64,000 bases of DNA from Streptomyces sp. NBC_01235. Lineage in GTDB: Bacteria > Actinomycetota > Actinomycetes > Streptomycetales > Streptomycetaceae. Every line of letters starts with the position of its first letter. The stretch's first letter is position 1. This document shows, piece after piece, positions 7,820-14,955 of the stretch. The notes under the pieces are model-generated. The model saw only the letters and a program-made list of their open reading frames with translations, had not been told where the DNA came from and did not search any database. Made by a program: the position numbers and the translations under genes. The stretch spans positions 5,580,001 through 5,644,000 of the forward strand of contig NZ_CP108513.1 of the NCBI RefSeq assembly GCF_035989285.1. Reading direction: 5' to 3'.

Positions 7820-8356
7820 GTGTACTTCGCCGCACTGCTCGCGCGCACCGAAGACGGGTGGGAAGCGAGCGACACAGAGCTCGACGATGTGGAGACCCTG
7901 TCGGATCTGGCCGACCTGGCCCGGGAAGCCTCTCCCGACGAGGACACGGTGCTCGTGCTGATCGAGCAGGAGGACTCCTGGTTCGGGGTCGTCCGCATCG
8001 ACGGCGAGGAGGACCCTCGCATCTTCGTCTCCGACGCCGCTGCCGCCGCCCGCAGCTCGTACGGCGAGATCCTCCTCACCGACGAACTGCTCGGAAGGGA
8101 TCCGGATGACGACGACACGGATCTGGACGCCCTCGACCTCGACGGCACCGAGGACGGTGAGGACGAGGACGAGGACTCCGACGGCACCGAGGGCGGCGGC
8201 TCCGCCGAGGCCGTGCCGCACGGCCCCGTCGGCGACGCCGGCATCCTCGACGACCTCGGCGTCGGCGAGAAGGAACTGAAGTCGCTGTCCGAGGACGCGC
8301 TCACCGAGATCGCCGACGCCCTGGGCGCCTCGGAGGTCCTGGAGACCGTCCGCTGA
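7820..8356 (+). CDS. tRNA adenosine deaminase-associated protein
   Basis: A 178-aa acidic protein beginning VYFAALLARTEDGWEASDTE. GTG 7820 is chosen because GGGAGAG lies about 6 bases upstream; ATG 7799 is the alternative. The first 95 residues are the conserved domain (LVLIEQEDSWFGVVRIDGEE, SSYGEILL). A long Asp/Glu-rich linker (DPDDDDTDLDALDL, DGEDEDEDS) leads to a final helix (ILDDLGVGEKELKSLSEDAL). The family is always beside tadA, which here begins at or just after its stop. It probably assists TadA, but the mechanism is unknown. Confidence 0.85.
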   Translation: MYFAALLARTEDGWEASDTELDDVETLSDLADLAREASPDEDTVLVLIEQEDSWFGVVRIDGEEDPRIFVSDAAAAARSSYGEILLTDELLGRDPDDDDTDLDALDLDGTEDGEDEDEDSDGTEGGGSAEAVPHGPVGDAGILDDLGVGEKELKSLSEDALTEIADALGASEVLETVR

Positions 8357-8424
8357 CCGCATCCGACGCGGCGGCTGACCGGGGCCGGACACCCGACCCC
8401 GTACGCGACCGCTGGCGGGCCGCG

Positions 8425-8910
8425 ATGCGGCTCGCCCTGGAGGAGGCCCGGCTGGCCGCCCGGGGCGGGGACGTCCCGGTCGGCGCCGTCGTGCTGGCTC
8501 CGGACGGCACGACGGTCCTCGCCGTCGGCCACAACGAACGCGAGGCCGGCGGCGATCCGACGGCCCACGCGGAGGTGCTCGCCATCCGGCGGGCGGCAGC
8601 GAATTTGAGAGATTCAGCGGCGCGCAGCGCCTCCGGCAAGGGTGGTGGTGGGCGACGGGCGGGCGAGTGGCGGCTGTCCGGCTGCACGCTCGTGGTGACG
8701 CTCGAACCGTGCACGATGTGCGCGGGCGCTCTCGTTCAGTCCCGGGTGGACCGGGTCGTCTACGGCGCCCGCGACGACAAGGCGGGCGCGGCCGGCTCCC
8801 TGTGGGACGTCGTCCGCGACCGACGCCTCAATCACCGCCCCGAGGTCGTCGAGGGCGTCCTCGCGCAGGAGTGCGCGGGGCTCCTCACGGACTTCTTCCG
8901 CGATCGCTGA
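8425..8910 (+). CDS. tadA: tRNA(adenine-34) deaminase
   Basis: TadA makes inosine at the wobble position of tRNA-Arg(ACG), a tRNA that is itself encoded in this window at 36.4 kb. The zinc-deaminase motifs are present: PTAHAEVLAIRRAA (His and catalytic Glu) and LEPCTMCAGAL (PCxxC). The ATG at 8425 gives 161 aa. The frame stays open upstream to a CTG at 8353 overlapping the previous stop, and the extra residues (DPVRDRWRAA) look like the family N-terminal helix, so a non-ATG upstream start is possible. A 25-residue Gly/Arg insert (about 60-85) lengthens the usual loop. Confidence 0.92.
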   Translation: MRLALEEARLAARGGDVPVGAVVLAPDGTTVLAVGHNEREAGGDPTAHAEVLAIRRAAANLRDSAARSASGKGGGGRRAGEWRLSGCTLVVTLEPCTMCAGALVQSRVDRVVYGARDDKAGAAGSLWDVVRDRRLNHRPEVVEGVLAQECAGLLTDFFRDR

Positions 8911-8967
8911 TCCCCCCTCCGAATACCGATTTCAAACCGGGGCTCACCTTGTTGTAAGGTCTCTCTC

Positions 8968-9052
8968 GGTAGCGTGTCCGAGCGGCCGAAGGAGCTCGCC
9001 TCGAAAGCGAGTGTGGCGCAAGTCACCGAGGGTTCAAATCCCTCCGCTACCG
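8968..9052 (+). tRNA. tRNA-Ser(CGA)
   Basis: An 85-nt type II tRNA. The acceptor arms GGTAGCG and CGCTACC pair fully. The anticodon stem CTCGC/GCGAG encloses loop CTCGAAA, giving anticodon CGA for UCG codons. It has a long variable arm and the T-loop GGGTTCAAATCCC. CCA is not encoded. Confidence 0.95.
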
Positions 9053-9310
9053 CTGGTGGACGAAGGGTCCGGTTCGATGAACCGGACCCTTCGTCATGTC
9101 GCCTGTGCTTTCGCGCGGCTCGGGCCGCTTGCCCAGGTACGTCCAGGCGAGGCCGCCGACGATCGGGGCGCTGAGCATGAACAGCAGCCACAGCGGTTTG
9201 GGCACGTGGCGGACTCGCTCCCCGGGAGTCCGGACGCAGTCGAGAAACGCCCCCACGCACAGCACGGCCACGAGGACCACCGGGACAGTGCTCAGCAGTT
9301 GCAGCGACAT
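9047..9310 (-). CDS. PLD-nuclease N-terminal-domain membrane protein
   Basis: An 87-aa protein MSLQLLSTVPVVLVAVLCVG with two hydrophobic helices. The second contains LWLLFMLSAPIVGGLAWTYL, the signature of the PLDc_N family (short integral membrane proteins). The start is preceded by GGAGAAGG. The last 16 codons read through the tRNA terminator, and the stop falls inside the antisense of the tRNA 3' end, so the C-terminal tail is probably not conserved. Function unknown. Confidence 0.8.
   Translation of the reverse strand: MSLQLLSTVPVVLVAVLCVGAFLDCVRTPGERVRHVPKPLWLLFMLSAPIVGGLAWTYLGKRPEPRESTGDMTKGPVHRTGPFVHQR
9059..9095 (+). terminator. tRNA-Ser terminator hairpin
   Basis: A 17-bp perfect stem GACGAAGGGTCCGGTTC / GAACCGGACCCTTCGTC with a 3-nt loop, 6 bases after the tRNA. 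Confidence 0.9.
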
Positions 9311-9516
9311 GCGCCTTCTCTCCTTCTCACCCTTTTCGCCCGCCTCCGACCGGCGGCCTTCATCCCTTCATCGGACGAGACCCCCCGAACGGTTCACGAC
9401 CGCGCCGCCGTTCATGAACGCGCCGCGAACGCTCAAAAGCAGTGTGAAAATCGGACGGGCGGTTACACTCGCCGCCGGCAACAGGGGCCCAAACGGGCAC
9501 ACACAGGGGAGGCCAG

Positions 9517-9693
9517 GTGGCGGTGAACGCCAAGAAGATCGCCGTCTACGTGCTTGTGGTCTTCGCGCTCTACGTGATCATCACGGACCCGGCGAAGGCG
9601 GCGGACTACGTCCAGATAGGCTTTGAGGGCATATCGGACGCCGCAAAGGCCATCGGCGACTTCTTCACCTGGCTCGCCGACGGGGCGCGGTAG
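9517..9693 (+). CDS. 58-aa small membrane protein
   Basis: GTG 9517 is preceded by GGGGAGG. The product VAVNAKKIAVYVLVVFALYV has one N-terminal membrane helix, then VITDPAKAADYVQIGFEGIS and a second amphipathic part ending DFFTWLADGAR. I recall close homologues throughout Streptomyces. It is likely cotranscribed with the Dabb-domain gene 29 bp downstream. Function unknown. Confidence 0.75.
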   Translation: MAVNAKKIAVYVLVVFALYVIITDPAKAADYVQIGFEGISDAAKAIGDFFTWLADGAR

Positions 9694-9722
9694 CCGGGCC
9701 GTCGTACGCACTGGGAGTGCCC

Positions 9723-10016
9723 ATGATCCGCCACCTGGTCCTTTTCAAGCTCAACGAGGGCGTCCGGCGCGACGATCCCCGGGTCGCGCGGGGCGAAGCG
9801 GCCTTCCGGGCGCTGAGCGTCCAGATCGAGGAGCTGCGCTTCTGGGAGCTGGGCTGGAACATCAGCGAGCGCCCCGTCGCCTACGACTTCGCGATCAACT
9901 CGGCGGTCGAGGACGCGGACGCCCTGAAGCGCTACCTCGAGCACCCGGACCACCAGGCGGGCGTCGCCCTGTGGCGGGAGTTCGCCACCTGGGTGGTCGC
10001 CGACTACGAGTTCTGA
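9723..10016 (+). CDS. Dabb (stress-responsive A/B barrel) family protein
   Basis: A 97-aa protein from ATG 9723 with GGGAG five bases upstream. The family opening MIRHLVLFKLNEGV is followed by the beta-strand set (IEELRFWELGWNISERPVAY) and the typical YLEHPDHQAGV near the C terminus. Dabb proteins form dimeric ferredoxin-like barrels; some are enzymes and most are unassigned. Terminator at 10050. Confidence 0.88.
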   Translation: MIRHLVLFKLNEGVRRDDPRVARGEAAFRALSVQIEELRFWELGWNISERPVAYDFAINSAVEDADALKRYLEHPDHQAGVALWREFATWVVADYEF

Positions 10017-10049
10017 GCCGACCCTGTCGGCAGTACCCGGCAGTACGGA

Positions 10050-10078
10050 GCCCTCCGCCCGAACGGCGGGGGGCATTT
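10050..10078 (+). terminator. Rho-independent-type terminator
   Basis: GCCCTCCGCC / GGCGGGGGGC with a 5-nt loop, followed by ATTTGT, after the Dabb gene. Confidence 0.85.
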
Positions 10079-10222
10079 GTGCGTCCTCGATCACGGACAA
10101 TGCACCAACTTCTCCTTCAACACGGCGTTATGGGGTGCTTGCACACAGTGCACATGTCTTGTGATGCTATGACCGCTTTTGACGGATGAGTTGACCGATG
10201 TTGACCTGACGAAGAGGTGGCG

Positions 10223-11107
10223 TTGACCGTGTCGGCCAGTACTGCGCCGCCTCAGCAGGAGGCACCCCCGGCACCCGCTCCGGCGCCCGCCCTGGAAGCC
10301 GTCCCGGAGGCCGCCACGGAAGCGGCCCCGACGCCCGAGCGGCGCCGCGGCGCGGACACCCGGGCGCTGACCCAGGTGCTCTTCGCCGAGCTCAAGGAGC
10401 TCCAGCCGGGCACGCCGGAGCACAACCGGGTGCGCGGGGCGCTCATCGAGGCCAACCTCCCGCTCGTGCGCTACGCGGCCGGCCGCTTCCGCTCCCGCAA
10501 CGAACCGATGGAGGACGTCGTCCAGGTCGGCACCATCGGCCTCATCAACGCCATCGACCGCTTCGACCCCGACCGGGGCGTGCAGTTCCCGACGTTCGCG
10601 ATGCCGACGGTCGTCGGCGAGATCAAGCGTTACTTCCGCGACAACGTCCGCACGGTCCACGTACCGCGCCGGCTGCACGAGTTGTGGGTGCAGGTCACCA
10701 GCGCGACCGAGGACCTGACGACGGCCTTCGGGCGCACGCCGACGACGGCCGAGATCGCCGAGCGGCTGCGCATCGGCGAGGACGAGGTGCTCTCCTGCAT
10801 CGAGGCGGGCCGCTCGTACCACGCCACCTCCCTGGAGGCCGCCCAGGAAGGAGACGGTCTGCCGGGGCTGCTGGACCGCCTCGGCTACGAGGACCCGGCG
10901 CTGGACGGCGTGGAGCACCGCGACCTCGTCCGCCACCTCCTGGTCCAACTCCCGGAGCGCGAACAGCGCATCCTGCTGCTGCGCTACTACAGCAACCTCA
11001 CGCAGTCCCAGATCAGCGCGGAGCTCGGGGTGTCCCAGATGCACGTGTCCCGGCTACTGGCGCGTAGCTTCCAGCGGTTGCGCTCGGCGAACCGCATCGA
11101 GGCGTGA
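10223..11107 (+). CDS. sigF: RNA polymerase sigma factor, SigB/SigF/SigG family (SigF-type)
   Basis: A group 3 sigma factor of about 294 aa. After a Pro/Ala-rich N-terminal arm come region 2 ([35 protein letters not shown]), region 3 ([12 protein letters not shown]) and region 4 with a C-terminal HTH ([20 protein letters not shown]). The TTG at 10223 has AGAGG five bases upstream; GTG 10217 and GTG 10229 are alternatives. Position near upp/tadA and beside a second sigma gene matches the Streptomyces sigF/sigN locus, where SigF acts late in spore maturation. The symbol rests on that context from memory. Anti-sigma control is expected, but no anti-sigma gene is adjacent. Confidence 0.85.
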   Translation: MTVSASTAPPQQEAPPAPAPAPALEAVPEAATEAAPTPERRRGADTRALTQVLFAELKELQPGTPEHNRVRGALIEANLPLVRYAAGRFRSRNEPMEDVVQVGTIGLINAIDRFDPDRGVQFPTFAMPTVVGEIKRYFRDNVRTVHVPRRLHELWVQVTSATEDLTTAFGRTPTTAEIAERLRIGEDEVLSCIEAGRSYHATSLEAAQEGDGLPGLLDRLGYEDPALDGVEHRDLVRHLLVQLPEREQRILLLRYYSNLTQSQISAELGVSQMHVSRLLARSFQRLRSANRIEA

Positions 11108-11412
11108 GCCGGAACACGGCTTCAGTCGTCCCTCGATCGGGGATCGCAAGCGCGATCGAGTTGTCACCGTTGGGAGCGAATCGCTCACCTGGGGCGTTCC
11201 CGACAGATCTGCTCTGAAATACCGTCACACCCCCTCTTTCCAGGGTCGATTCGTTACTCACATGTCGACATGTCACTACAGCGTGTTGCCGACATGTGAC
11301 ATTCTTCCGGAAGCGCGTTTGCCGAGGCTTCGGCTCCGGTATTCAGGTGAAGGCTGACGTTCCTCAAGCGGGAATGTTCGCCGCGACCGTCCCGCGACCC
11401 AAAGGGGGTGGC
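11108..11412 (+). promoter_or_regulatory. Intergenic region with repeated ACATGT palindromes upstream of the second sigma gene
   Basis: This 305-bp gap holds ACATGTCGACATGT (perfect 14-bp palindrome, 11260-11273). The sequence CGACATGTCAC (11267-11277) is repeated as CGACATGTGAC (11290-11300), 23 bp apart and therefore about two helical turns. It probably contains the promoter and an operator for the following sigma gene. The binding factor is unknown. Confidence 0.5.
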
Positions 11413-12318
11413 ATGTCCGCAGATCAGGGCAGCTCGAAGGTGCTCACGCTCACAAAGAGCGAGTCCGCGCCCGTCGTGCCTGTCGAGCCCGACGTGCTCG
11501 ACGACGTCACAGCCCCCGAGGCCGCCCAGGCCCCGGCTCTCACCACGGCCACGGGGGCCATCGACACCCGCACCCTGTCCCGCTCCCTGTTCCTGCGACT
11601 GGCCACGCTCGCCGAGGACAGTCCCGAGCGCGTGTACGTCCGGGACACCCTCATCGAGCTCAACCTCCCCCTCGTGCGCTACGCGGCGGCCCGCTTCCGC
11701 TCGCGCAACGAGCCGATGGAGGACATCGTCCAGGTCGGCACCATCGGCCTGATCAAGGCGATCGACCGCTTCGACTGCGAACGGGGCGTGGAGTTCCCGA
11801 CGTTCGCGATGCCGACGGTCGTGGGCGAGATCAAGCGCTTCTTCCGCGACACGTCGTGGTCGGTGCGCGTCCCGCGCCGCCTCCAGGAGCTGCGTCTGGC
11901 TCTCACCAAGGCCAGCGACGAGCTCTCCCAGAAGCTGGACCGCTCCCCGACGGTCGCCGAACTGGCCGCGGTCCTGGGCGTCTCCGAAGAGGACGTGGTC
12001 GACGGCCTGGCGGTCGGCAACGCGTACACGGCCTCCTCGCTGGACTCCCCGGCACCCGAGGACGACGGCGGCGAGGGCTCCCTGGCCGACCGCCTCGGCT
12101 ACGAGGACACGGCACTGGAGGGCGTGGAGTACCGCGAGTCCCTGAAGCCGCTGCTGGCCAAGCTGCCGCCGCGCGAGCGCCGCATCATCATGCTGCGCTT
12201 CTTCGCCAACATGACCCAGTCCCAGATCGGCGAGGAGGTCGGCATCTCCCAGATGCACGTCTCGCGCCTGCTCACCCGGACGCTCGCCCAACTGCGCGAG
12301 GGCCTGATCTCCGACTAG
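11413..12318 (+). CDS. sigN: RNA polymerase sigma factor, SigB/SigF/SigG family (SigN-type)
   Basis: A 301-aa paralogue of the preceding sigma factor. ATG 11413 is chosen because AAAGGGGG precedes it by 6 bases, although the frame is open back to 11296. Region 2 reads [20 protein letters not shown] and [15 protein letters not shown], then [20 protein letters not shown]. The region 4 HTH is [20 protein letters not shown]. Tandem sigF-sigN duplication is known in Streptomyces, where SigN acts in nested control of aerial hyphae development. The assignment to SigN is by position only. Confidence 0.82.
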   Translation: MSADQGSSKVLTLTKSESAPVVPVEPDVLDDVTAPEAAQAPALTTATGAIDTRTLSRSLFLRLATLAEDSPERVYVRDTLIELNLPLVRYAAARFRSRNEPMEDIVQVGTIGLIKAIDRFDCERGVEFPTFAMPTVVGEIKRFFRDTSWSVRVPRRLQELRLALTKASDELSQKLDRSPTVAELAAVLGVSEEDVVDGLAVGNAYTASSLDSPAPEDDGGEGSLADRLGYEDTALEGVEYRESLKPLLAKLPPRERRIIMLRFFANMTQSQIGEEVGISQMHVSRLLTRTLAQLREGLISD

Positions 12319-12350
12319 GGGACGTGGTTCCGGGTCCTGGGGCTTCCTAC

Positions 12351-12365
12351 CTGACGTTGCGTCAG
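12351..12365. promoter_or_regulatory. Short inverted repeat CTGAC-5-GTCAG before the lipoprotein gene
   Basis: CTGACGTTGCGTCAG lies 13 bp before the lipoprotein start and 32 bp after the sigma stop. It could be an operator half-site pair. Too short for a terminator. Confidence 0.35.
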
Positions 12366-12378
12366 ACAGACTGGCGCG

Positions 12379-13173
12379 ATGCGAAGTCCGACACGGGCAC
12401 GTGGCCGCCGGGGCGCCGTATGGGGCGCGTCGGCGGCCGCCGTCGTGGTGGGGGCGGCGGGACTGCTGGCCGGGTGCGGAGGCGACGGCCACGGAGGCGA
12501 CTACGTCGCGATCGGCGCGGCGGGCGGCCCGGCACCGCCGGGTACGCGCGCGGGCGGATCGACGGACCCGACGGGCGGGGTGCGGCTCGTGCCGCTGGAC
12601 GGGGAGAGCAACTCCCCTGAGGGGCAGCCCGATCCGGCGGCGGCAGCGCGAGACGCGACGGGAGCGACACCGAAGGCGGACTCGACGGCCACGCCAGGCG
12701 TCCCGGAGCCCGGCTCACTGCATACCGCCTCATCCTCACCCGCCGAGGGCGGCTCCGACGGTCGTACGCCCTCGGCCTCCCCCGCACCGGCGCCCACGGC
12801 CACCGCTCCGTCCGGCAGCGCGTCCGCCGGACCGGCCGCCCTGGCAGTGGGCGACCCCGTCCGCGCGGGCACGGATCAGCGGTGGTGCGAGGACGTGACC
12901 CTCGTCCTCCACAACTCCGGTGGTACGGCGGTGCGTTCCGGAACGGTCACCTTCGGGACCCATGTCGTCGACGCGCTCGGCATCGACTGGGCGACCCGCG
13001 CGTCGACGGCCCCGCTCCCGACGCCGATCGCCGCCGGCGCACGCGAGGAGAAGACCTGGACGGTGTGCGTCGACGCGATGGGGGTCCCCCCGCTCGAGCG
13101 AAGCCGAGAGTGGGGGAGTGTCCCCTTGGGGATGCACATCGAGACACGGGACGTGTCGGTGCGGTGGGAGTGA
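12379..13173 (+). CDS. Putative lipoprotein with Ser/Pro/Ala linker
   Basis: A 264-aa protein. The basic N terminus is followed by a hydrophobic stretch ending in the lipobox LLAGC (Cys about residue 33), so it is probably lipid-anchored on the outer face. A long low-complexity linker (residues about 60-155) leads to a C-terminal beta-rich domain with two Cys (WCEDVTLVLHNSGG and KTWTVCVDAMG), like extracellular DUF-type immunoglobulin folds. Near the C terminus PPLERSREWGS is encoded by a palindromic Streptomyces repeat that seems to have entered the reading frame. Role unknown. Confidence 0.75.
   Translation: MRSPTRARGRRGAVWGASAAAVVVGAAGLLAGCGGDGHGGDYVAIGAAGGPAPPGTRAGGSTDPTGGVRLVPLDGESNSPEGQPDPAAAARDATGATPKADSTATPGVPEPGSLHTASSSPAEGGSDGRTPSASPAPAPTATAPSGSASAGPAALAVGDPVRAGTDQRWCEDVTLVLHNSGGTAVRSGTVTFGTHVVDALGIDWATRASTAPLPTPIAAGAREEKTWTVCVDAMGVPPLERSREWGSVPLGMHIETRDVSVRWE
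13077..13126. repeat. Streptomyces short palindromic repeat inside a CDS
   Basis: The sequence from GGGGGTCCCCCCGCTCGAG through GAAGCCGAGAGTGGGGGAG is a dispersed inverted repeat that I recall as very common in Streptomyces intergenic DNA (arms CCCCC-GCTC / GAG-TGGGGG). Here it is in the lipoprotein gene, in frame, adding about 12-14 residues. Confidence 0.7.
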
Positions 13174-13255
13174 GGAGGCGTGGGCGTCGGGGGAGTGGTT
13201 GAGGGGCGGGAGGGTGCGCGACGTCGTCGCGCCACCCGGCGTACCCGTACGGACG

Positions 13256-13453
13256 TTACTTCAGCGCCAGCCAGGCGACCGCGGCGACGATCACGACGGC
13301 CGCGACGATGCCGACGATCAGGCCGATGCGGGGGCCGGCCGGCGCGGGAGCCGGCTGGGCGGCCCGGGGGGCGCCCTCGTCGACGAACGCGCGGAACATC
13401 TGGGTGCTGCCTGCGGGGTCGTGGTTGCCCTGGGGGTTCTGGGTGTTGGCCAT
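13256..13453 (-). CDS. Small single-span membrane protein
   Basis: A 65-aa protein MANTQNPQGNHDPAGSTQMF. A hydrophilic Ala/Pro part is followed by one C-terminal helix (GLIVGIVAAVVIVAAVAWLA) ending LK, so it is tail-anchored. ATG 13453 is preferred over an upstream GTG at 13465. No domain recognised. Confidence 0.65.
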   Translation of the reverse strand: MANTQNPQGNHDPAGSTQMFRAFVDEGAPRAAQPAPAPAGPRIGLIVGIVAAVVIVAAVAWLALK

Positions 13454-13571
13454 GGGCCGAGACACTAGCGAAAACGGGCGGGTCGGCCCAAGTGAGGGTC
13501 GCCACAGGAACGCTGAAGCGACCCCGGGTGCCCGGGAGAGGCCCCTGAGGCCTCAGAGGTCCCGGAGGCCG

Positions 13572-14210
13572 CTACAGCGTCCCGGCCTCCGGCCAGTGCG
13601 ACCAGTGCGTGTTCGGCGGCAGCGTCGGGCGGTAGCGGGACGGGTCCCCCGATTCCAGCACCTCGGCGAGCAGCCTGAACGTCTCGTGCCCGCCCGGAGC
13701 GACGTCCCACAGCCCCTCGGGCTGGTTCCACTCCTCGAGACGCAGCAGTACCGGCAGATCGGCCGGAACCTCGGCCCGCAACTCCCTCTCGTCGGCCAGG
13801 AGCAGCTCCCGCTGGTCGGGGACCAGCAGCCGGAACACGTCCTCCAACGGTGTTCCGGAGTCGGCGGCCACCGTCAGCGCCGTTCCGTCGACGACCACCG
13901 GGACCCCGCCCGCGTACACCTCGTCGCCCTCCGGGTCGATCTCCGCCATGTTCTCGACCCGGTCCAGGAAGGCGCCGTACCCGGGCCGGCCCCCTGTGAG
14001 GCAGTTGCCGTAGAGGTGGAGGACATCGGCGAGGTTGCCGTGGCGCGGGTTGTAGCCGAGCAGCTCGACGACCATGACCCACCGCGTGGTGTCGCCGAAC
14101 AGGTGGAGGCGGGCGTCGACCGGACAGACGTAGCCGTTGTCCAGGTCCGGAAACGTCCCCTGGTCCGCGGAGGCATCGAGCTGACCCAGGATCGACGAGA
14201 TCGTCATCAT
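13572..14210 (-). CDS. Conserved hypothetical protein (DUF7003-like)
   Basis: A 212-aa soluble acidic protein from MMTISSILGQLDASADQGTF. Features are VCPVDARLHLFGDTTRWVMV, GNLADVLHLYGNCLTGGRPG and a C-terminal VPADLPVLLRLEEWNQPEGL. I recall this as a family found next to immunity-type and SMI1-like proteins, but its function is not known. Two adjacent ATGs (14210, 14207) are possible starts. It diverges from the MarR gene. Confidence 0.65.
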   Translation of the reverse strand: MMTISSILGQLDASADQGTFPDLDNGYVCPVDARLHLFGDTTRWVMVVELLGYNPRHGNLADVLHLYGNCLTGGRPGYGAFLDRVENMAEIDPEGDEVYAGGVPVVVDGTALTVAADSGTPLEDVFRLLVPDQRELLLADERELRAEVPADLPVLLRLEEWNQPEGLWDVAPGGHETFRLLAEVLESGDPSRYRPTLPPNTHWSHWPEAGTL

Positions 14211-14335
14211 GACGCCTGACCCCAGGGCGACCCACCGACACCACCCCGATCGCCGCCCCCACCTGCACATTTACCCCCGCAATACTTGTCTTTGCCAACT
14301 TTTTGCGGCTCTCGCGACGGCTTTATTTGCCTGCA

Positions 14336-14359
14336 GCAACCAACTGCTCTTATGGTTGC
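14336..14359. promoter_or_regulatory. MarR-type operator candidate
   Basis: GCAACCA-10-TGGTTGC is a perfect 7-bp inverted repeat in an AT-rich promoter zone (14281-14375), 28 bp before the MarR start. Autoregulation by the MarR protein and control of the pump behind it are inferred. Confidence 0.6.
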
Positions 14360-14387
14360 CCCAAGCAATAAAAGCGGGAGGTGTGAG

Positions 14388-14942
14388 ATGGCCGGGCAGG
14401 CGCAGTTCGAGGAGTTGGCGCGTCAGCTCAGTGCCGTCGGGGCCGTGAAGCGGGACCTCGGGCGGATCCTGCCGCACGACTGCTCCGCCGGCTCGGCCGC
14501 CGTACTGGCGCTGCTGAGCCGTCACGGCGACATGCGCATGAGCAATCTCTCCGAGCTGCTCGCCGTCGACATGTCCGTGACCAGCCGGCACGCCGCGCAC
14601 CTCGCCGACCGCGGATGGATCGAACGCTCCCCCGACCCGGCGGACAAGCGCTCCCGCATCCTGCACCTCACCCCCGAGGGCCACGCGATGCTCGCCGAGC
14701 TGTCCCGTCGGAGCACCGACCTGCTGGCGGAGCGGCTGGGCGACTGGACCGACGCCGAGGTCGGCCAGCTCATCGGACTGCTGACCCGGCTGCGCGCCAG
14801 CTTCGGGGACTGCCGGACGGTCACCCACCGGCCGCCGCCCCCGCCCGCACCCCCTCCGCCGACGCCCCCGCCTCCCGTTTCCGCTTCCGTTCCCGTAGGC
14901 GAACGGACACAGACCACCCGTACACCCGCACAAGCAACATAA
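14388..14942 (+). CDS. MarR family transcriptional regulator
   Basis: A 184-aa protein from ATG 14388 (GGGAGG 6-7 bases upstream). The winged helix reads MRMSNLSELLAVDMSVTSRH, AHLADRGWIERSPDPADKRS and RILHLTPEGHAMLAEL, with the typical D-x-R-x3 wing. Its usual role is to repress a neighbouring efflux gene until a ligand binds. A Pro-rich tail (PPPPPAPPPPTPPPP) follows the DNA-binding core, longer than usual. The DHA2 pump starts 14 bp downstream, so the two are cotranscribed. Confidence 0.9.
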   Translation: MAGQAQFEELARQLSAVGAVKRDLGRILPHDCSAGSAAVLALLSRHGDMRMSNLSELLAVDMSVTSRHAAHLADRGWIERSPDPADKRSRILHLTPEGHAMLAELSRRSTDLLAERLGDWTDAEVGQLIGLLTRLRASFGDCRTVTHRPPPPPAPPPPTPPPPVSASVPVGERTQTTRTPAQAT

Positions 14943-14955
14943 GAGAAGGAAGCCC

